Below are positions 25,417 to 32,740 of a stretch of DNA of 64,000 bases, in pieces. This DNA is from Amycolatopsis alba DSM 44262 (GTDB lineage: Bacteria > Actinomycetota > Actinomycetes > Mycobacteriales > Pseudonocardiaceae): contig NZ_KB913032.1 of the NCBI RefSeq assembly GCF_000384215.1, positions 6,220,588 through 6,284,587 of the forward strand. Direction: 5' to 3'. Under the pieces are notes generated by a model that was not told the DNA's origin, searched no databases, and saw nothing but the letters and a program-made list of their open reading frames with translations. Each line of letters begins with the position of its first letter. Position 1 is the first letter of the stretch. The position numbers were made by a program, and so were the translations under genes.

Positions 25417-26627
25417 CCAGCACCGCCACGCGTACGGCGACCGACAGCCTGCGGGCCCGGTTCGGCCGGGCGCTCATGCCCACCTATGGCACCCCCGCGC
25501 CCCCGATCGCGCTCGCCGCGGGCGAGGGCTGCCGGGTCCGCGACGTCGACGGCCGGAGCTACCTCGACCTCATCGGCGGTCTCTCGGCCAGTTCGCTCGG
25601 GCACGGCCATCCGGACCTGGCGGCGGCGATCGCCCGGCAGGCGGGCGAGCTGGTGCACACGTCCAACCAGTTCCTGCACGGACGCGAGGTCGAACTGGCG
25701 GAGCGGCTGCGTGACCTGCTCGACGCCCCGGACGCGCGCGTCTACCTGTGCAACTCCGGCACCGAGGCCACCGAAGCCGCACTGAAGCTCGCTCGGCACG
25801 CCCAGGGACGGGACCGGCCGATGGTGATCGCGGCCGAGGGTGCCTTCCACGGCCGGACCATGGGCGCCCTGCCGATGGCCGGTGTCCCCGCGATCCGCGA
25901 CCCGTTCACCCCGTTCGGTGTCGACGTGCGGTTCGTGCCGTTCGGCGACGTCGCCGCCTTGACCGCCGCGGTCCGGGACGACACCGCCGCGGTGTTCCTG
26001 GAACCCGTGCAGGGTGAGGCGGGTGTGGTGAGCCCACCCGAGGGATACCTGCGCGCGGCCCGTGAGGCGTGCGACGCCGCGGGTGCGCTGCTGGTCCTCG
26101 ACGAGGTCCAGAGCGGTATCGGGCGTACCGGCCGGTGGTTCGCCCACCAGGCCGAAGGGATCGTCCCCGATGTGATGACCCTGTCCAAAGGGCTCGGGGG
26201 CGGTATGCCGATCGCCGCGTGCGTCGGTTTCGGTTCCTGCGCCGGGATTCTGGTACCGGGCACGCACGGCAGCACCTTCGGCGGAAACCCGGTGGCGTGT
26301 GCGGCCGCGCTGGCCGTGCTCTCGGTGATCGAGCGCGACGGCCTGCTGGAGAACGCCTCCCAGGTCGGCGCCGCGCTGGCCGAGGGCATCCGGGCCGTGG
26401 AACATCCCCTGCTCACCGGGGTGCGCGGCCGGGGCCTGTGGCTGGCGATCACCCTGGCCGAACCGGTATCGGTGCAGGTGTGCGAGGCGGCGGCCGCCGC
26501 GGGTTTCCTCGTCAACCCGGTGCGCCCCGACGCCGTCCGGCTGGCGCCGCCGCTGATCCTCACCGCCGCCGAGGCGGCCGAGTTCTGTGCGGCGTTGCCC
26601 GGCATCCTCACCGTCGCGGCCGGCTGA
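25413..26627 (+). CDS. Class III aminotransferase, ArgD/acetylornithine type
   Basis: 404 residues. Motifs are CNSGTEATEAALKLAR, LLVLDEVQSGIGRTG with the PLP-nitrogen Asp, the PLP Lys in TLSKGLGGGMPIAA and HGSTFGGNPVACAAAL. Length and motifs are those of acetylornithine/succinyl-diaminopimelate aminotransferases, which use glutamate as amino donor. It is translationally coupled to the ArgC-like reductase (ATGA), so it probably transaminates the aldehyde formed there. A 16-bp stem-loop terminator lies just after its stop. Confidence 0.92.
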   Translation: MTSTATRTATDSLRARFGRALMPTYGTPAPPIALAAGEGCRVRDVDGRSYLDLIGGLSASSLGHGHPDLAAAIARQAGELVHTSNQFLHGREVELAERLRDLLDAPDARVYLCNSGTEATEAALKLARHAQGRDRPMVIAAEGAFHGRTMGALPMAGVPAIRDPFTPFGVDVRFVPFGDVAALTAAVRDDTAAVFLEPVQGEAGVVSPPEGYLRAAREACDAAGALLVLDEVQSGIGRTGRWFAHQAEGIVPDVMTLSKGLGGGMPIAACVGFGSCAGILVPGTHGSTFGGNPVACAAALAVLSVIERDGLLENASQVGAALAEGIRAVEHPLLTGVRGRGLWLAITLAEPVSVQVCEAAAAAGFLVNPVRPDAVRLAPPLILTAAEAAEFCAALPGILTVAAG

Positions 26628-26632
26628 AGACT

Positions 26633-26676
26633 CGCTCAACGCCCTGCGCGGCGGAGTACCCGCAGGGCGTTGAGCG
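26633..26676. terminator. Perfect 16-bp stem-loop between convergent genes
   Basis: CGCTCAACGCCCTGCG (26633-26648) pairs exactly with 26661-26676 around a 12-nt loop. It begins 5 nt after the aminotransferase stop. On the other strand it overlaps the last codons of the toroid gene, so the final residues of that protein are encoded inside the stem. It probably terminates both transcripts. Confidence 0.85.
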
Positions 26677-27553
26677 TCACCATCTCCTGTGGACCGTCCG
26701 CGCCCCAGTCGACGACTTCGGGCGCCACCCGGCTGCCCGGCGGCCGCCACCACGGACGGCCTGCCGACCACCGGCACTTCGCGTCACGTGCTTCTTCCAG
26801 GAGATCGAGCGCTTCCGAGGCGCGCTCGTCGCGCACTTTGTCCATTCGCGACAGCACCAGCAACGCCTGGAGTGTGTCGTAGTGCCAATAGACCGGATAG
26901 TGCGGCACGAGCCACCGCTGGTCGATCACCGCACCACCGGATGCCCGGAAAAGGTGGTGTGACAACAACAGCTCGGCCGCGCGGGCGGCACCGGCCAGCG
27001 CGTCGGCGTTGCCCGTCGCCATACCGTGGGCGTGAAGTCCCCACGCGGGCACCAGGGTCTCGTGGAACGACGAGCGATGCCCACCCGCGGCCCGGTCGCA
27101 GTTCCAGCCGCCGTCGGGCCACTGCCACTCCAGCAACCGCTCGGCCAGTCCGGCGACCCGTGGATCCTCGGCCAGGCCGAGCGCGCAGGACACGGCGAGC
27201 ACGTTTCCGTCGATGGACCCGCACACCCTGGCCAGACCGTCGATCACCGGCACCCGCGCGTGTGCGCGCCGCCGCCAGGTCAGCACCGGTTCCAGCGCGG
27301 CGAGCGCCCTCGGTTCCCCTGCGGGCACTCCCAGCTCGACCAGCGACACCAGCCGCCAGTGCGCTCCGGTCCACTTGCGATAGGGCGCCACCCCGAAACC
27401 GCCGTCCGGACGTTGCCCGGCGAAGAGCTTCCGCACGATCGGCCCGGACAAGACGTCCTCATCCGGTTCCTCGTCGAGCAGGTCCCGCTTGGTCAGCGCC
27501 CGCACGGCGGGTTCGGCCGACGCCAGCAGCCAGTCCACTGCGGCCCTGGCCAT
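26636..27553 (-). CDS. Alpha/alpha-toroid (squalene-cyclase/prenyltransferase-repeat) protein
   Basis: 305 residues with repeats of the type QRPDGGFG and WQWPDGGWNCD. These are the turns seen in squalene-hopene cyclase and prenyltransferase-beta-like alpha/alpha barrels. The protein is about half the size of a triterpene cyclase and lacks a DXDD motif, so a terpene cyclase role is unlikely. Proteins like this occur as unassigned partners in biosynthetic operons. It is the last gene of the minus-strand operon, 16 nt after the TrpB-like gene. No function is claimed. Confidence 0.75.
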   Translation of the reverse strand: MARAAVDWLLASAEPAVRALTKRDLLDEEPDEDVLSGPIVRKLFAGQRPDGGFGVAPYRKWTGAHWRLVSLVELGVPAGEPRALAALEPVLTWRRRAHARVPVIDGLARVCGSIDGNVLAVSCALGLAEDPRVAGLAERLLEWQWPDGGWNCDRAAGGHRSSFHETLVPAWGLHAHGMATGNADALAGAARAAELLLSHHLFRASGGAVIDQRWLVPHYPVYWHYDTLQALLVLSRMDKVRDERASEALDLLEEARDAKCRWSAGRPWWRPPGSRVAPEVVDWGADGPQEMVTLNALRVLRRAGR

Positions 27554-27569
27554 GCGTCCACTCCGATCC

Positions 27570-28907
27570 TCAGTCCACCGTCACTGCCCGCCGGGCATCG
27601 GGCCGGCTGGGGAGGCGGTCGAGCGCCCGCGCGATCGCCGCGTCGTCGGCGACCGCGTCGAGCATCGCGCCTGAGCTGAAGCTGTCATAGGCGGCCAGGT
27701 CGAGCAACCCGTGGCCGCTCAGCCCCAGCACGACGCAGTCTTCGCGACCCTCGTCGTCGGCGCGGCGCGCTTCCAGCGCCGCGGCGTGCACGGCGTGCGC
27801 GCTCTCCGGCGCCGGGAGGACGCCTTCGCACCGTGCGAATTCGGCGGCGCTGGAGAACACCGACCGCTGGCCGTAGGCGCGCGCCTCCAGCAGTCCCTGG
27901 TCGTAGAGCGCGCTCACCAGCTTGGCCGTGCCGTGGTAGCGCAGCCCGCCGGCGTGCATGTCCGGCGGCACGAACGTCGAGCCGAGAGTGAACATCTTCT
28001 GCATGATCGAGCCGGACGCGTCCACGTAGTCGTAGGCGTAGCGGCCGCGGGTCAGCTTCGGACAGGCGGTGGACTCCACCGACACGCACCGAGGCCGCCC
28101 GCCCTCGACCAGATCCGACAGGAACGGCAGCACCAGACCGCCGAGGTTGCTCCCCGCGCCGAGTGAGGCCACGACGACGTCGGCGTGCTCCCCGGCCGCC
28201 TTGAGTTGCTCGATGGCTTCCAAGCCGATGACGGTCTGGTGCAGCAGCGAGTATGTCTCGGCGCTCCCCGCGCAGAAGTGGGTGTGCGGTTCGGTGGTGT
28301 CCTCGACGGCCTCGGCCAAGGCGATCGCGAGACTGCCGCCTTGGTCGTCGCCCTCCGCGACGGCCCGGCGCCCGGCCTCGGTGCGCGGGCTCGGGCTGCT
28401 GATCACCTCCGCGCCCAGCATGCGCATCAGGGCGGGCCGGTAGGGCTTCGCCTCGGCGCTCGAGCGCACCATGTAGACCCGGCATTCCAGCCCGAAGACC
28501 GAGCAGGCCGCGGCCACGGCGGTGCCCCATTGCCCGGCACCGGTGCCCACGGTCAGGCATCTCGCGCCTGCCTTCTTGTAGTAGTAGGCCTGGGCCAGCG
28601 CGGTGTTGAGCTTGTGGCTGCCGGAGAGGTTGCCGCCCTCGTACTTGTAGTAGATCCGGCTGTTGGTGCCGATCGAGCGCTCGAAGGCCGACGCCCGGCG
28701 CAGCGGCGTCGGCCGCCATCCGAGGTAGTGCTCACGCACCGGTTCCGGGATGGGAATCCACCGGCGCGTCGACATCTCTTGGCGCAACAGGGAAGCAGGT
28801 ACCTGCATCCCCTTCGCGCGAGCCAGGCGTGACTGTCCGCCGATGTCCGGCGGCAGGGTCAGCCCCAGCTCGGGAAGGGCGTTGTACCAGGCATGGGGGA
28901 CCATCAC
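27570..28907 (-). CDS. TrpB2-like PLP enzyme lacking the catalytic Glu
   Basis: 445 residues, following the TrpB2 branch of tryptophan synthase beta subunits: RPTPLRRASAFE, the PLP Lys99 in SGSHKLNTALAQAYYYKKAG, GAGQWGTAVAAAC, SLGAGSNLGG, HAGGLRYHG and ESAHAVHAAALEA. The Glu before TGAGQ (Glu109 in Salmonella TrpB, which activates indole) is Gly121 here (CLTVGTGAGQ). An aminoacrylate intermediate could still form, but indole addition is unlikely. A beta-replacement or elimination on another amino acid is more probable. GTG (28905-28907) overlaps the ACP stop; ATG follows directly. Confidence 0.88.
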   Translation of the reverse strand: MMVPHAWYNALPELGLTLPPDIGGQSRLARAKGMQVPASLLRQEMSTRRWIPIPEPVREHYLGWRPTPLRRASAFERSIGTNSRIYYKYEGGNLSGSHKLNTALAQAYYYKKAGARCLTVGTGAGQWGTAVAAACSVFGLECRVYMVRSSAEAKPYRPALMRMLGAEVISSPSPRTEAGRRAVAEGDDQGGSLAIALAEAVEDTTEPHTHFCAGSAETYSLLHQTVIGLEAIEQLKAAGEHADVVVASLGAGSNLGGLVLPFLSDLVEGGRPRCVSVESTACPKLTRGRYAYDYVDASGSIMQKMFTLGSTFVPPDMHAGGLRYHGTAKLVSALYDQGLLEARAYGQRSVFSSAAEFARCEGVLPAPESAHAVHAAALEARRADDEGREDCVVLGLSGHGLLDLAAYDSFSSGAMLDAVADDAAIARALDRLPSRPDARRAVTVD

Positions 28908-29194
28908 GAGGAGCTGGTGGTGCTCAGCTCGCGGCCGGAGTTCGCCAGCCCTCGGCCGACCAGTTCCACCACGTCGTCGACGGTGCCGAAGTGCGAATTC
29001 ATGATCATTTCGTCGTCCAGTTCGATGTCGAGTGACTCTTCCAGCCCGACCAGCAGCCGGATCAGCTCCAGCGAGGTCAGCTCCAGCCCGCCGGTGGCCA
29101 GCGACGTGGCGCCGTCCACCTCCAGTTCGGCCACCGACGCGTTGTCGGCCAGCAGCAGTTGCTTGATCAACGCGTGGATCTCGAAGTCCCGCAT
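28904..29194 (-). CDS. Acyl carrier protein with atypical LTSLEL motif
   Basis: 96 residues with helix pattern and length of an ACP. The presumed phosphopantetheine Ser41 lies in GGLELTSLELIRLLVGLEES, where the usual Asp before Ser is Thr. It sits between the NB-ARC gene (3 nt gap) and the TrpB-like gene (overlap). It is therefore a third possible carrier of region B, perhaps holding the TrpB-like enzyme's substrate. Confidence 0.85.
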   Translation of the reverse strand: MRDFEIHALIKQLLLADNASVAELEVDGATSLATGGLELTSLELIRLLVGLEESLDIELDDEMIMNSHFGTVDDVVELVGRGLANSGRELSTTSSS

Positions 29195-29197
29195 GGT

Positions 29198-30115
29198 CTA
29201 GTTCCTTTCGACGGTGTCATGTTCGGCCTGGCACTCACGGGCGAACGCGTGCAGAACGGTGGACATCCCGTAGCCAGGTCTTCCTTGGGCGTCGAGCACC
29301 GGCTCCACGAGTCCTTCGGAGACCAGCGCTTCGAGGCGCCGGTCGGCCACGGGGGTGCTCATGCCGAGGCGGCGGGCCACCGCGTCGGCGCTGATGTGGT
29401 CCGGATCGAAGCCGCCCAGTGAGGCGAAAAGCCGTTGCCCGTCGTGGTCCAGTGCGCGGTAGCTCGGCGCCAATTCGGCACGCAGGCTCAGCCCGTCGAC
29501 TTCGAGCTCGTCGAGCAACGAGCTCGGGTCCCGCAGCCTCTCGGCCAGCACCCGAGTCGGGTGCACCGGACGCGCGGCGATCCGGGCGGCGGCGATCCGG
29601 ATCGCCGAAGGAAGCAGCCCGCAGGAAAGCACGATCGAGCGCGCCGCGGCCGGGTCCTGGTCGACGATGTCCTTCCCGACCGCGGACGTGATCATCGCCA
29701 GCGCGTCGTCCATGCTCAGCGGACCCAGCTCCAGGGTGAGGTCGGTCTCCAGCCCCGCGAGCCGGCGCCTGCTCGTGACGATCACCAGGCTCGCACCCGT
29801 ACCGGGCACCAGCGGCTCGACCTGGTCGGTGTCCGCGGCGTCGTCGAGCACGATGAGCGTGGGCCGCTCCGCGAGCAGCGACCGGTAGAGCGACCGGCAC
29901 GAATCCACTCCGTCGGCCGCGGCCGAGTGACGGACCCCCAACGCCGCGAGCAGTTCGGTCAGGGCTTCGGCGGCATTGAGCGGTGCTTCGCGGGAACCAC
30001 GCAGGTCGAGGAACAGCTGGCCGCAAGGGAAGTTCTCGGCGGCCGCGGTGGCGGCGGCGAGCGCGGTGGCGCTTTTGCCGACGCCGGGCGGGCCGGACAC
30101 CAGGACGAGGCTCAT
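29198..30115 (-). CDS. NB-ARC-type ATPase, separated half of an AfsR-like regulator
   Basis: 305 residues opening directly at the nucleotide-binding domain: Walker A SGPPGVGKSATAL near residue 8, LIVLDDAADTDQVEPL (Walker B) and VIVTSRRRL (sensor). A winged-helix-like C-terminal part follows. In AfsR-type regulators this region follows the SARP domain in one polypeptide. Here it begins with an ATG that overlaps the SARP stop (ATGA, 30112-30115). It probably works together with the SARP protein as a split two-subunit activator. Confidence 0.87.
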   Translation of the reverse strand: MSLVLVSGPPGVGKSATALAAATAAAENFPCGQLFLDLRGSREAPLNAAEALTELLAALGVRHSAAADGVDSCRSLYRSLLAERPTLIVLDDAADTDQVEPLVPGTGASLVIVTSRRRLAGLETDLTLELGPLSMDDALAMITSAVGKDIVDQDPAAARSIVLSCGLLPSAIRIAAARIAARPVHPTRVLAERLRDPSSLLDELEVDGLSLRAELAPSYRALDHDGQRLFASLGGFDPDHISADAVARRLGMSTPVADRRLEALVSEGLVEPVLDAQGRPGYGMSTVLHAFARECQAEHDTVERN

Positions 30116-31026
30116 GCCACGACGCTCAGGTTCGGCCGGGGCGAGCCGGAGCCGACGAGGGACTCGACGCGGCTGAGTTCGCCCTGTCTGCCGACCAGGT
30201 TCCGCGGTGCGGCAGGCAGTGCCCTGGTGGCGCTGAGTACCGCGTTGTCACCGGCAACCTGGTGCCGCCGTGGCGCCTTGGCCAGATCTCCGCCGTCGAG
30301 CACGACGGCCTGGAGTTCCCGCAGTTCCGGACCGGGGTCGACGCCCAGTTCCTCTCGGCAGGTCCGCCGAGCGGTGGCCAGTGCCGCGAGCGCGTCGCCT
30401 GTCCGGCCGGACACGTAGAGCGCGGTCACCAGTTGTGCCCACAGGGCTTCGTCCAGGGATCGTTCGCCGACCAGCCAGTAGAGGGTCGGTACGACCTCCG
30501 CGTGCTCGCCCAGCGCGAGCCGGGCCGCGATCAGGTCACTGCGCACCCGCCAGTACTGCTCGTCGAGCGCCGTCGTCCTGGCCCGTACCACCGCGCCCAG
30601 TTCCAGTTCGGGCAGCGGATGGTCCCGCCACAGCGTGGACGCCTTCTCCAGCAGACCTCGTCCGGTCGCCACATCGCCCGCCGAGACCGCGCGGTGCCCG
30701 TGGTCGGCGAGACTCTGAAACCGCAGCAGGTCGACTTCCTCGGGCTCTACCGCGAGGCAGTATCCGCCTGGGTAACTGAGCAGCCGGTCGCGTTGGTCGA
30801 TCTGTTCGAAGAGACTGCGCAGCTGGAAGACGTAAGTCCGCACGTTGTCCACTGCCGAGCGCGGCGGCCTGACCGGCCAGATGCCACCCACTATCCGCTC
30901 CATCGAAACGACCTGGGGAGCGCTGAGCAGAAGCACCGCCAGTAGTGCGCGAACCCGCATGGCGCGGATCGCCACCAGACCCGCCGTGGTCTCCACTTGC
31001 AATGTGCCAAGAACCCCGAAACGCAT
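30112..31026 (-). CDS. SARP-family transcriptional activator
   Basis: 304 residues from ATG 31026 (RFGVLGTLQVETTAG). An OmpR-type winged helix (about 1-95) is followed by a BTAD (ALWAQLVTALYVSGRTGDAL). The C-terminal tail NLVGRQGELSRVESLVGS is the linker that normally leads into an NB-ARC domain, but the frame stops there. It is first in the minus-strand operon with NB-ARC, ACP, TrpB-like and toroid genes. It is the likely pathway activator of region B. Confidence 0.92.
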   Translation of the reverse strand: MRFGVLGTLQVETTAGLVAIRAMRVRALLAVLLLSAPQVVSMERIVGGIWPVRPPRSAVDNVRTYVFQLRSLFEQIDQRDRLLSYPGGYCLAVEPEEVDLLRFQSLADHGHRAVSAGDVATGRGLLEKASTLWRDHPLPELELGAVVRARTTALDEQYWRVRSDLIAARLALGEHAEVVPTLYWLVGERSLDEALWAQLVTALYVSGRTGDALAALATARRTCREELGVDPGPELRELQAVVLDGGDLAKAPRRHQVAGDNAVLSATRALPAAPRNLVGRQGELSRVESLVGSGSPRPNLSVVA

Positions 31027-31955
31027 GTTCGTCTCCCAGACGTCTGCCCTGCAGCGACCTGACCCCGCGGTCGCACCCACCCCGAGTCCCATGGTTCATC
31101 GTGGTCACGCGGGTGGCCTCGGTGTCTCTTCGGAACCGTGTACCTATCCCGCGACAATGGTGTCGAATGGTCGATTCGAATTCGCGCGCACTTGTCGAAC
31201 TATGCGAGTTTGCGTGCTGCGAACCCTTCCCCCGACTTCGGTGCGTTGGTGGGTTACGCCACTTTTCACAGCTTTGCAGGTCATGTCTGGATCGGCAATT
31301 GCGTCACTGGATACCACTCAAATGGAAGGACTTGGACCGGGTCGCCGGTGACGGGCGGTCAGATGGTTCCCTCCTGAAAGTTGTCAAAACTAGGATATCT
31401 GGGTGACATTGAGCGATTATTACCGCACGCATGTGCACCATGCGTGTCATCGGGCTGTTCCGACAGGGCGGATGCTCGACCGGTCCGGGTGGATGCCCTT
31501 GACATGACCATCCATAAAGGATGCTTTGTCCGTTCTGGATCATGATGACTTCCCGATCGGCGAGGGTCGGTATTCCGCATTGCCGAGTAATCTGGTTTCG
31601 CATCCGTACCGGCACGCTTTTGGTGACGGCAATTTTACCGCGATCGGCTCGTCGGAGTGGCGAATGTGCGAGTCCATTACGTGCCATCAAGCGGCGAGTT
31701 GACGCTGCGGTGCGGCTCTGAAGGTCGTCGCCGATTTCCGGTTCATCGTGCAGGCAGCCCGTCGGCTCCGGCCAGCACGGTCAAGACGGCGCCGCACTCT
31801 TCCTGGTCGACGCCACCCCCGAGATCGCCCAGGAGAATCGTCGCGGTGCCGTCACCGACCAGGTGATCCGCAACGATCAGCCGCTGCTTGCACGTGCAGG
31901 CATCACCGGCGTCTTCGTCAGCTGAAGTTTCCGTCGTAGACGAAGTGGTGGTCGA
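31027..31955. other. Long non-coding, lower-GC region upstream of the SARP operon
   Basis: About 0.9 kb without a convincing gene. The composition is visibly less GC-rich at 31380-31680. TCGAA occurs at 31163, 31176 and 31195 (with TCGAT at 31171), which might be part of a regulator site, but the spacing is irregular. At 31750-31924 a short plus-strand frame ends in ITGVFVS and could be a gene tail, but it has no start. The region holds the SARP promoter and decayed sequence. Confidence 0.45.
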
Positions 31956-32072
31956 CCAGGTCCCGGCGACGACCTTCCAGTCGTCCGGTTCCATGGCCGG
32001 GTAGTAGTCACAGAACTCCTTGTAGTCCTGCAGGAGTGTCAGCCCGAGTTCGGCTTCGACATCGCTCCACCG
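31956..32072 (-). pseudogene. SMI1/KNR4-like N-terminal fragment
   Basis: On the minus strand the frame reads RWSDVEAELGLTLLQDYKEF, then CDYYPA. This is the first-helix pattern of SMI1/KNR4 (SUKH) immunity-type proteins, in which a W..VE..LG..LP.DYK.F core is usual. A stop lies just upstream, and after ~40 residues the frame loses family character. The matching C-terminal half is found on the other strand at 35803-36162, beyond the A-T-R gene. Confidence 0.4.
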
Positions 32073-32394
32073 TCGGTTTCTTGGCTATCGGAGGACTGTT
32101 CAAGGGGCAGCCGACCGGTGGTGGGAACCGCTTTGTCGGCATGTGGCCGCCCCCTGCTGTGCCCCTGGGGCGAAGAATCAGGCGTCCTCCCCGGTGGGTG
32201 CAATGGACGTCATCGTTATCTGATCTGACGGAATTGGCGAGAAAACTGTCTGCGCTTGATGACTGCCGGATCGGAAACGGTGCCGATCGGCTCGGCGAAC
32301 ACTGCGAACCCGGTTCCGGGACCTTCCGCGGTGACCTCAACAGCCGGAGGTTGATGCGGGGCGAGGACGCCTGGGGCCATGGCGGGCCGAATCC

Positions 32395-32620
32395 GGGCAT
32401 CGACTGCGGTGCCGATCCGGCGCAGTGCTGTCAGCTCGTCCACCAGGTACTCCCGGACGGCCGCGACATGCCCTGGCGCTGCCTTCACACGACCTCGTAG
32501 CCCGCCTTGGTCAGGGTGGCGTTGGTGCGTCTGCCGGGTCCGGGGATCCGGGCTCGTGTGAGTAGTTCGCGCTTCTCCTGTCGTCCGGCGACGTGCGACA
32601 ACCGTGACAGCGACACACGT
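32395..32620 (-). pseudogene. Frameshifted MarR-family regulator remnant
   Basis: Two overlapping minus-strand frames together read SRLSHVAGRQEKRELL, then IPGPGRRTNATLTKAGYE, then VKAAPGHVAAVREYLVDEL. That is the recognition helix, wing and dimerisation helix of a MarR-family repressor (wing plus 'APGHVxxVR' helix). A single frameshift near 32488 splits it, and the N-terminal half is missing. It lies just upstream of the A-T-R gene and marks old gene content lost there. Confidence 0.55.
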
Positions 32621-32740
32621 CGGACAGAGGCCGTGGACGCCCGCCGAATCGGCCGTGTTAGGGAAGGTTCGGGTGTGGGAATTCCATATGCGAAGGCTTT
32701 GCTGATTTCCCGAGGATACGACATTCGAGGAGGATGATCG

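Noticed and set aside
24388..26627. LysW-type amino-group carrier pathway (because of ArgC/ArgD-like genes)
   Set aside because: No small acidic LysW-like protein ending in EDWGE and no LysX/LysZ homologue was seen. The free carriers here are phosphopantetheine ACPs.
26636..27553. Terpene cyclase
   Set aside because: Only half the length of a triterpene cyclase and no DXDD or DDXXD motif; no prenyl-diphosphate genes nearby.
31160..31200. SARP heptamer boxes (TCGAA repeats)
   Set aside because: Spacing between copies is irregular and does not fit an 11-bp period, so not called as a site.
31140..31690. Short open frames in both directions upstream of the SARP gene
   Set aside because: No ribosome sites, no family similarity, and composition typical of non-coding DNA.
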